Origin: Actinoplanes sp. NBRC 103695
GTDB taxonomy: Bacteria > Actinomycetota > Actinomycetes > Mycobacteriales > Micromonosporaceae
Direction: 5' to 3'
NCBI RefSeq assembly: GCF_030269485.1
Contig: NZ_BSTL01000004.1
Location: forward strand, 398,734 to 462,733
DNA: 64,000 nucleotides
The stretch's first letter is position 1; every line of letters starts with the position of its first letter. Position numbers and translations under genes: made by a program. The notes under the pieces were generated by a model that searched no databases, was not told where the DNA came from, and saw only the letters and a program-made list of their open reading frames with translations. Of this stretch, positions 58,326 through 64,000 are shown one piece after another.

Positions 58326-58372
58326 GGTAGCTCCTGGCGGTGTCCGGGCGCCGGATACCGCTCTGAGCTACC
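58326..58372. terminator. strong bidirectional hairpin between convergent genes
   Basis: Outer arms GGTAGCTC (58326-58333) and GAGCTACC (58365-58372) are perfect; inner arms CGGTGTCCGG and CCGGATACCG pair at nine of ten positions around GCG. The stem fills the 60-base gap between the methyltransferase and the oppositely transcribed oxidoreductase, so it should stop transcription from both sides. Confidence 0.85.
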
Positions 58373-58380
58373 ACTGGGGG

Positions 58381-59652
58381 TCAGAGCCGGACGACCTCGT
58401 CGCGGAGGCGGGCCTCCTCGGCCGCCCAGACCACCCGGTGGGTCGCGAGGCTCTCCACCGGGTCGGACGGCAGCAGGGTCGGGTCGCCGGTGGCCACGGC
58501 CGCGATGAACGCCTCGGTCAGGCCCTCGTCGCCGCCGCCGTGACCGTCCCCGGCCGACGAGCCGCCCGCGTCGGAGTCGAACACCTCGGTCTCGCCGGTG
58601 ACGAAGTCGAGCAGCGTCACGTGCCGGCCGTCGCCGTCGAGGTAGCCGTGGGTGCCCTGCAGGCGGGTGCGGCGGTGCTCCATCGGGGTGAACGCGCTGA
58701 CCGTGAACGAGCAGGTCGCGCCGTCCGGGAAGGCCAGGTTGACGACCTGATGGTCGACCACGTCGTTGTCGCAGGTGTAGACGCAGCGGCCGTACGGCCC
58801 GTCGCGCAGGGCAGCCCGCAGCGACTCCTCGGTGGCGATCGGCGTGACCGCCCCGAGCGGCCAGAAGTGCTCGTCGGGATCGGCGAGGGCCTGCTCGTAG
58901 CGGCGCTTCGCCGAGTACGGGCAGGTCGGCTCCACCGCGCAGTCCAGACACCGGTCGGACGCGCCCGCGGGACGCTCGGACGGCCGGAAGTGGCTGAGGC
59001 TGCCGAACGAGCTGACCCGCTCCGGCAGCTGCCCGAAGAGGTGCACCAGCCAGTCGATGTCGTGGCAGCACTTGGTCAGCAGCAGCGGCCCGGACTCCTC
59101 GGTGTTGCGCCAGTTCCCGCGGACGAACGAGTGCGCGAAGTGCCACCACCCGACCGGCTCCAGGTGCTGCACGCTGACCAGTTTCCCGATCCGCCCGCTG
59201 TCCAGCAGGCCCTTCACCAGCCGGGTGTAGGGCGTGTAGCGCATCACGTGGCAGACCGCCGCGATCACCTTGTTGCGCACCGCCGCCTCGACGATCGCCG
59301 TGGCGTCCTCCTCGGTGGGCGCGAGCGGCTTCTCGATGAGCAGGTGGTAGCCGAGGTCGGCGAGCCGGACGGCCGGGTCGCGGTGCATCCGGTCCTGGGT
59401 GGCGACGATCGCGGCGACCGCGAGCCGTGGCTCACCGGCCTGACCGGAGAGCCGAGGCTCGGCGACCAGGTCGGACCAGGATTCGAAGACGAACTCGGGC
59501 GCGATGCCGAACTCGGTGGCGGCGGCTTCGCGGCGGCCGGGGTCGGGCTCGGCGACGGCGACCACCCGGGCCTGCCCGGTGCTGACCGCGTGCCGTGCGT
59601 ACGCCTGGCCCCGGAGGCCGGCGCCGACGAGAGCTAAAGTCACCGCAGACAT
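58381..59652 (-). CDS. Gfo/Idh/MocA-family NAD(P)-dependent oxidoreductase
   Basis: 423 residues, ATG 59652 with GAAGGGA upstream. N-terminal nucleotide-binding segment LALVGAGLRGQAYARHA, and the family motif EKPLAP around residue 115. A Cys-rich insert (CLDCAVEPTCPYSAKRR) lies at about 225-245. These enzymes oxidise sugars, inositols or their derivatives. It is divergent from a ROK regulator and beside a sugar importer, suggesting a carbohydrate catabolic locus. Confidence 0.92.
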   Translation of the reverse strand: MSAVTLALVGAGLRGQAYARHAVSTGQARVVAVAEPDPGRREAAATEFGIAPEFVFESWSDLVAEPRLSGQAGEPRLAVAAIVATQDRMHRDPAVRLADLGYHLLIEKPLAPTEEDATAIVEAAVRNKVIAAVCHVMRYTPYTRLVKGLLDSGRIGKLVSVQHLEPVGWWHFAHSFVRGNWRNTEESGPLLLTKCCHDIDWLVHLFGQLPERVSSFGSLSHFRPSERPAGASDRCLDCAVEPTCPYSAKRRYEQALADPDEHFWPLGAVTPIATEESLRAALRDGPYGRCVYTCDNDVVDHQVVNLAFPDGATCSFTVSAFTPMEHRRTRLQGTHGYLDGDGRHVTLLDFVTGETEVFDSDAGGSSAGDGHGGGDEGLTEAFIAAVATGDPTLLPSDPVESLATHRVVWAAEEARLRDEVVRL

Positions 59653-59723
59653 GGCGTCCCTTCAAGCAAGTTAAGAAGGACTCCATTAAAAGCATTGCGA
59701 CCGCCGCACGCCAAGGGGAAACG

Positions 59724-60818
59724 TTGATCGCGCATCTCGCCGGCGGGGATCTCTCCCGCCTCCGCCAGCTCAACGCGCACAGCGCGATCCGGACCCTGCG
59801 GGACGAGCCGGCCCTGACCCTGACGGAACTCGCGAAACGGATCGGCCTGTCCCGTGCCTCGACCGAGGACGTGGTGCGTGAGCTGCTCGACCTGGGCTGG
59901 GTGACCGAGGTCGAGCCGGCCGCGGGCGGGGTCGGCCGCCCGGCCCGGCGCTACCGCTTCAACGCCGGCGCCGGTCACCTGCTCGGTGTCGACGTCGGCG
60001 GCCACAAGGTGCTGGCCCTGGTCACCGACCTGGACGGCGTCGTGCTGCACAGCCACCGGGTGACCGTGACCCCGGAGATGGGCCGCCGCGAGCGCCTGGC
60101 CGCCACCGACGAGGCCGTCGCCGGGGTCCTGCGCGGTGCCAAGGTCGACCTCTGGGCCACCGGTGTGGCCACCACCGGCCTGGTCGACGGCGCGGGCAAG
60201 GTGCTGCTCTCGGACGCGCTGCCCGAGTGGACCGGGGTCGACCTGGCCACGCACGTGTCCCGGCTGGTGCCCGGCCGGGTCCTGGTCGAGAACGACAGCA
60301 AGCTGGCGGCGCTGGCCGAGACCTGGCGCGGCGTCGCCCGGTACGCGTCCGACCTGGTCTTCATCCTGTCCGGGTGGCGCACCGGCGCCGGCCTGATCAT
60401 CGGCGGGCAGCTGCACCGCGGGTTCGCCAACGCGGCCGGCGAGATCGGCGCGCTGCCCGCCATCGGCTGGAAGCGGGCGCCGGAACATCTGGCCGCGTGG
60501 CCGAGCGGGAGCGACATCTTCGCCGCCGCGCGGGCCGGGGACCGGGCCGCGCTGACGGCCGTCCGGCGCTACGTCAAGGACCTCGCGCTCGGGGTGTCCG
60601 CGCTGGTCCTGACGCTGGACCCCGAGCTGGTGGTGATCGGCGGCGGCTTCTCCCGGTCGGCCGACGTGCTGATCGAGCCGCTGCGCCGGGAGCTCGACCG
60701 CTGGTGTCTGCGGACCCCCGAGATCCGGGTCTCGACGCTCGCCGACGAGGGCGTGGCGCTGGGTGCGGCCAAGCACGCGATGGACTCCGAGGAGCGCTTC
60801 TCGCTCATCCGAGGATGA
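59724..60818 (+). CDS. ROK-family transcriptional regulator
   Basis: 364 residues. The TTG at 59724 has AAGGGGA five bases upstream and removes overlap with the divergent gene, so it is preferred to upstream codons. N-terminal winged helix (LTLTELAKRIGLSRASTEDVVRELLDLGWV), then the ROK domain (GVDVGGHKVLALVTDLDG, VENDSKLAALAE, VIGGGFS). The CxCGxxGC zinc motif of ROK sugar kinases is missing, favouring a regulator without kinase activity. The 71-base divergent gap probably holds its operator. Confidence 0.9.
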   Translation: MIAHLAGGDLSRLRQLNAHSAIRTLRDEPALTLTELAKRIGLSRASTEDVVRELLDLGWVTEVEPAAGGVGRPARRYRFNAGAGHLLGVDVGGHKVLALVTDLDGVVLHSHRVTVTPEMGRRERLAATDEAVAGVLRGAKVDLWATGVATTGLVDGAGKVLLSDALPEWTGVDLATHVSRLVPGRVLVENDSKLAALAETWRGVARYASDLVFILSGWRTGAGLIIGGQLHRGFANAAGEIGALPAIGWKRAPEHLAAWPSGSDIFAAARAGDRAALTAVRRYVKDLALGVSALVLTLDPELVVIGGGFSRSADVLIEPLRRELDRWCLRTPEIRVSTLADEGVALGAAKHAMDSEERFSLIRG

Positions 60819-60871
60819 CCGTTTGCCCTTCAGGCCTTGTGATCGGCGTCGCAGTGCACTAAATAATTTCC

Positions 60872-62134
60872 ATGGGCTCCAGGATATTTCTAAATTTGAA
60901 ACTCTTCGGCACGGCCCTGGTGGCCGTGGGACTCACCTTGACCGCATGCTCCGGTGGCGACGACAAGGCCGCCGACCCCAACGAGAAGGTCACCCTGACC
61001 TACGGCGTCTGGGACGTGAACCAGCAGCCGGCGATGCAGGAGCTGGCCACCAACTTCACCAAGACGCACCCGAACATCACCGTCCAGGTCCAGCTCACGC
61101 CCTGGGAGGGCTACTGGACGAAGCTGAAGGCCGCGGTCACCGGCGGCGCCGCGCCCGACGTGTTCTGGATGAACGGCCCCAACTTCCAGCTGTACGCCTC
61201 GAACAAGGTCATCGCGCCCAACCCGGAGGGCGCCGACACGTCGGTCTACCCGAAGGCGCTGGCCGACCTCTACACCTTCGAGGGCAAGTCGTACGGGCTG
61301 CCGAAGGACATGGACACGATCGGCGTCTGGTACAACAAGAAACTCTTCGACGCCAAGAAGGTCGCCTACCCGAAGGACGGCTGGACCTGGGCCGACTTCC
61401 AGGACGCCGCGGCGAAGCTGACCGACGCGAAAGCCGGTGTCCACGGCACCGCGGCCGAGCTGACCAGCTTCCAGGAGTACCAGTACAACACCATCGCCCA
61501 GGCCGGCGGCTACGTGATCTCGCCGGACGGCAAGAAGTCCGGGTACGACGACCCGAAGACCATCGCCGGCCTGAAGTTCTGGACCGACCTGCTCGACAAG
61601 AAGCAGTCGCCGGACCTCAAGACGATGACCGACACCACCCCGCTCCAGCTCTTCGAATCCGGCAAGATCGCGATGTACTGGGGCGGATCGTGGAACGTCC
61701 CCGAGTTCATGGGCAACGAGTACGCCAAGGACAAGGTGGACGTGGCGCCGCTGCCCAAGGGCGAGAAGCAGGCGACCGTCATCCACGGCGTCGCGAACGT
61801 GGTCGGCGCCAAGAGCGAGCACCCCGACCAGGCCTGGGAGTTCGTCAAGTACCTCGGCTCCAAGGAGGCCGCCGAGATCCTCGGCAAGACCGGCCCGATC
61901 CCGGCGTACAACGGCACCCAGGACGCCTGGGCGGCCAAGTACCCGAACCTGAAGCTCCGGACGTTCCTCGACTCGGTGAGCTACGCGGTGCCGTTCCCGG
62001 TCTCCAAGAACACCGCCGCCTGGAACGAGGCCGAGCTGACCCACCTCACCAAGGCGTGGAACGGGCAGCAGCCGGTCGAGCAGTCGTCGGCCGAGCTGGC
62101 CAAGGCGATGAACGACCTGCTCGCCAAGGAGTGA
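60872..62134 (+). CDS. ABC sugar-binding lipoprotein (family 1 extracellular solute-binding protein)
   Basis: 420 residues. Lipoprotein signal peptide with lipobox LTAC-SGG; the mature protein starts at the Cys near residue 26. The body matches family 1 carbohydrate-binding proteins (APDVFWMNGPNFQLYAS, GLPKDMDTIGVWYNKKLF, GKIAMYWGGSWNVPEF, NVVGAKSEHPDQAWEFVKYL). It would capture a sugar outside the membrane for the two permeases that follow. The sugar is not identifiable from sequence. Likely controlled by the ROK regulator just upstream. Confidence 0.94.
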   Translation: MGSRIFLNLKLFGTALVAVGLTLTACSGGDDKAADPNEKVTLTYGVWDVNQQPAMQELATNFTKTHPNITVQVQLTPWEGYWTKLKAAVTGGAAPDVFWMNGPNFQLYASNKVIAPNPEGADTSVYPKALADLYTFEGKSYGLPKDMDTIGVWYNKKLFDAKKVAYPKDGWTWADFQDAAAKLTDAKAGVHGTAAELTSFQEYQYNTIAQAGGYVISPDGKKSGYDDPKTIAGLKFWTDLLDKKQSPDLKTMTDTTPLQLFESGKIAMYWGGSWNVPEFMGNEYAKDKVDVAPLPKGEKQATVIHGVANVVGAKSEHPDQAWEFVKYLGSKEAAEILGKTGPIPAYNGTQDAWAAKYPNLKLRTFLDSVSYAVPFPVSKNTAAWNEAELTHLTKAWNGQQPVEQSSAELAKAMNDLLAKE

Positions 62135-62136
62135 GG

Positions 62137-63039
62137 GTGGCACGTCGCAAGGACCGGGCGACCGAGGCGCTGTGGGCGTACGCGTTCATCGCGCCCACCG
62201 CCCTCGGCCTGGGCCTGTTCTACCTGTGGCCGGTGCTGCAGACCGCGTACTTCTCGTTCACCGAGTGGGGCGCGTTCGGCGGGCACGAGTGGACCGGCGT
62301 CGACAACTACGTGCGGTTGGTCAGCGACCCGGAGCTGGGCCGGGCGCTGGTCAACACGTTCACGTTCACCGGGCTCGGGCTGCTCTCCATCCCTCTGGCG
62401 ATCGTGTTCGCGGCGCTGCTCAACCGGAAGATGCGCGGGGTCGGCGTCTACCGCACCCTGTTCTTCCTGCCGTACGTGACCATGCCGGTGGCCGTGGCGA
62501 TGGTGTGGCGCTGGCTCTACAACGGCGACTACGGGCTGATCAACAACGCGTTGGCGCTGGTCGGCGTGGACGGGCCGAACTGGATCGCCGACCCCGACAC
62601 CGCCCTCTACGCGGTGGTCGTGATCGGCATCTGGAGCAGCATCGGCTACAACATGATCATCCTGCTGGCCGGCATGCAGTCCATCCCGGCCGACTACTAC
62701 GAGGCCGCCGCGCTGGACGGCGCCGGACCGGTCCGGCAGTTCGTGCGGATCACCCTGCCGCTGCTGTCACCGACCGCGTTCTTCGTCTCGGTGATCTCGG
62801 TGATCGGTTCGCTCCAGCTCTTCGACCTGGTCTTCGTCATCGCCGGGTCCGGCGCGTCGGCGCGCGCCAACCCCGCCTTCCCACGGTTGCAGACGGTCGT
62901 CCAGCTCTTCTACGACCGGGCCTTCGTGACCAACGACCGGGGGTACGCGGCCGCGATCGTGATGGTGCTCCTGCTGATCATCGTGATCCTGACCGCCGTG
63001 CAGTTCCGCCTCCAGCGCCGGTGGGTGCATTATGCCTAG
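62137..63039 (+). CDS. ABC sugar transporter permease (MalF-like)
   Basis: 300 residues. GTG 62137 has AAGGAG five bases upstream; GTG 62131 in an overlap with the previous stop is the alternative. Six predicted membrane helices, starting with LWAYAFIAPTALGLGLFYLWPV, and the cytoplasmic EAA loop YEAAALDGAGPVRQFVRITLPLL that contacts the ATPase. No ATP-binding gene is seen in the window; these importers often use a shared MsiK-type ATPase encoded elsewhere. Confidence 0.95.
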   Translation: MARRKDRATEALWAYAFIAPTALGLGLFYLWPVLQTAYFSFTEWGAFGGHEWTGVDNYVRLVSDPELGRALVNTFTFTGLGLLSIPLAIVFAALLNRKMRGVGVYRTLFFLPYVTMPVAVAMVWRWLYNGDYGLINNALALVGVDGPNWIADPDTALYAVVVIGIWSSIGYNMIILLAGMQSIPADYYEAAALDGAGPVRQFVRITLPLLSPTAFFVSVISVIGSLQLFDLVFVIAGSGASARANPAFPRLQTVVQLFYDRAFVTNDRGYAAAIVMVLLLIIVILTAVQFRLQRRWVHYA

Positions 63040-63841
63040 GCGGTTCTGGCTGCACACCGTCCTGATCGCCGCCTCGCTGGTGATGGTCACGCCGTTCGTG
63101 TGGCAGATCATCACGTCGCTCAAGACGCTGTCGTCGGCCACCACGGTGCCGCCCTCACTGCTGCCGGAGGGGCACTGGGAGAACTACGGGCGGGTCTTCG
63201 ACCTGCTGCCGTTCGGGACGCAATTCCTCAACACGGTGATCATGGCGGTGGCGCGTACCCTCGGACAGGTCTTGTTCTGCTCGATGGCGGCCTATGCCTT
63301 CGCACGGCTGCGTTTCCCCGGGAAACGGATCCTCTTCGCGGTCATCCTCAGCGTGCTCATGGTGCCACCGCAGCTGTTCATCATTCCGCAGTACCAGATC
63401 ATGTCGGATCTCGGCTGGCTGAACAGTCTGCAGGCGCTGATCGTGCCCGGGTTGTTCAGCGCCTTCGGCGTCTTCCTGCTGCGGCAGTTCTTCCTCAGCC
63501 TGCCCGGCGAGCTCGAGGAGGCGGCCCGGATCGACGGCGCCGGGCCGCTGCGCATCTACTGGTCCATCGTTCTCCCGCTGGCGCGGCCGGGGCTGGTCGC
63601 CCTGGCCGTACTCACGCTGCTCTGGTCCTGGAACGATCTTTTCTGGCCCTTGGTGGTGAACAGCGACCCGGAGACGATGACGCTGTCCGCCGGGCTCGCG
63701 TCCCTCCAGGGCCAATACCAGACCGACTATCCCATTCTGATGGCCGGCTCGCTGCTCGCGTCGCTGCCGGTCATCGTCGTGTTCATTTTCCTGCAACGGC
63801 AGTTCATCCAGGGCATCGCACAGACCGGAATAAAGGGGTGA
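63032..63841 (+). CDS. ABC sugar transporter permease (MalG-like)
   Basis: 269 residues, overlapping the previous gene by eight bases. Six predicted helices and the EAA loop EEAARIDGAGPLRIYWSIVLPLARPGL. The second half of the importer's membrane channel. A short ORF with a secretion-signal-like start follows four bases later and is cut off. Confidence 0.95.
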   Translation: MPRRFWLHTVLIAASLVMVTPFVWQIITSLKTLSSATTVPPSLLPEGHWENYGRVFDLLPFGTQFLNTVIMAVARTLGQVLFCSMAAYAFARLRFPGKRILFAVILSVLMVPPQLFIIPQYQIMSDLGWLNSLQALIVPGLFSAFGVFLLRQFFLSLPGELEEAARIDGAGPLRIYWSIVLPLARPGLVALAVLTLLWSWNDLFWPLVVNSDPETMTLSAGLASLQGQYQTDYPILMAGSLLASLPVIVVFIFLQRQFIQGIAQTGIKG

Positions 63842-63845
63842 GGCA

Positions 63846-63893
63846 ATGAAGATCTTCGCCGTCGTCGCTCTACTAGCCTCGACCCTTCGTTAA
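63846..63893 (+). pseudogene. truncated start of a secreted-protein gene
   Basis: ATG 63846, four bases after the permease stop, begins MKIFAVVALLAST, a typical signal peptide start, but the frame meets TAA after 15 codons. The stop falls where base composition changes and inverted repeats begin. Most likely this is the 5' end of a secreted enzyme gene (perhaps a glycosidase of this sugar locus) interrupted by an insertion element. Confidence 0.6.
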
Positions 63894-64000
63894 GGGGTGT
63901 CCAAGGACTGGGCAGAAACGAAGAAGTGCCTTCTGATCAGGGAAAATAGGACTTGCTGAGGGTCCAAGTTTCCTGTCACGGAAGGCACTTGCAGGGTGCA
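63885..64000. mobile_element. probable left end of an insertion sequence (partial)
   Basis: From about 63885 the sequence becomes less GC-rich and contains two inverted repeats: CTTCGTT (63885-63891) with AACGAAG (63917-63923), and AAGTGCCTTC (63924-63933) with GAAGGCACTT (63981-63990). This pattern of an end repeat plus a leader hairpin is usual before a transposase gene, which would lie outside the window. The family (IS1380-like is a guess) and exact boundary cannot be fixed here. Confidence 0.5.

Noticed and set aside
1..64000. tRNA, rRNA or riboswitch genes
   Set aside because: No cloverleaf with CCA-type acceptor, no rRNA-conserved stretch and no recognisable riboswitch core was found by eye; a covariance-model search would be decisive.

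Overview
The window is very GC-rich, with dense genes, GTG/TTG starts and many 1-4 base gene overlaps. It encodes SARP, LuxR, AfsA, XRE-MmyB and DUF574 (S-adenosyl methyltransferase) families. This points to a filamentous actinobacterium; an Actinoplanes-like member of the Micromonosporaceae is my inference and is not proven by the sequence. No tRNA, rRNA or CRISPR array was seen. No gene-free stretch exceeds 300 bases; the longest are 24025-24316 and 40112-40360.

Region 1 (1-5189, + strand): the end of a trypsin-like protease, then a MoxR ATPase / DUF58 / two vWA membrane proteins operon and a GIDE-domain membrane protein. Region 2 (5215-10774, - strand): a secreted M36 metalloprotease, a secreted serine beta-lactamase-like hydrolase and a membrane protein with Ig-like domains. 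A LuxR-type regulator with a degenerate receiver domain (10950-11579) is divergent from these.

Region 3 (11735-37151) is the centrepiece: a contractile injection system (CIS) locus of the extracellular/cytoplasmic phage-tail-like type. The left wing holds a 1248-residue beta-propeller/vWA protein, a DUF4255 tail-terminator (Afp16-like), an AAA+ ATPase (Afp15-like) and a DUF4157 protein. The right wing holds sheath, tube, a baseplate-chaperone-like protein, a 52-residue DUF6760-like protein, a 912-residue disordered protein full of Gln-Arg motifs, a second tube protein, a LysM baseplate protein, a VgrG-like spike, a PAAR tip, gp25, the baseplate J and I proteins, and a zinc-ribbon/TM/discoidin-like membrane protein. 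Between the wings, on the opposite strand, lies a three-gene module (24024-19055): a 1262-residue protein ending in an HNH nuclease domain, followed by two small unknown genes. It looks like a CIS effector with candidate immunity proteins. A large ATPase-SARP regulator (37226-40084) converges on the cluster.

Region 4 (40361-47760) holds a VOC protein on + and, on -, an alpha/beta hydrolase, three regulators (XRE-MmyB, AraC/DJ-1, IclR), a GGDEF diguanylate cyclase, a cupin and a FAD oxidoreductase. Region 5 (57391-47942, - strand) is a tightly overlapped operon: class III aminotransferase, IMPase-like phosphatase, zinc dehydrogenase, GH35-like protein, AfsA-type hotdog protein, amidase, P450, then a SnoaL-like protein. 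It looks like an undescribed small-molecule pathway. Its amidase and P450 genes are invaded by the same family of short palindromic repeats.

Region 6 (57511-64000): a DUF574 methyltransferase, a strong bidirectional terminator, a Gfo/Idh/MocA oxidoreductase divergent from a ROK regulator, and a sugar ABC importer (binding protein and two permeases). The next gene, which starts like a secreted protein, stops after 15 codons where the sequence changes character, apparently at the end of an insertion element.
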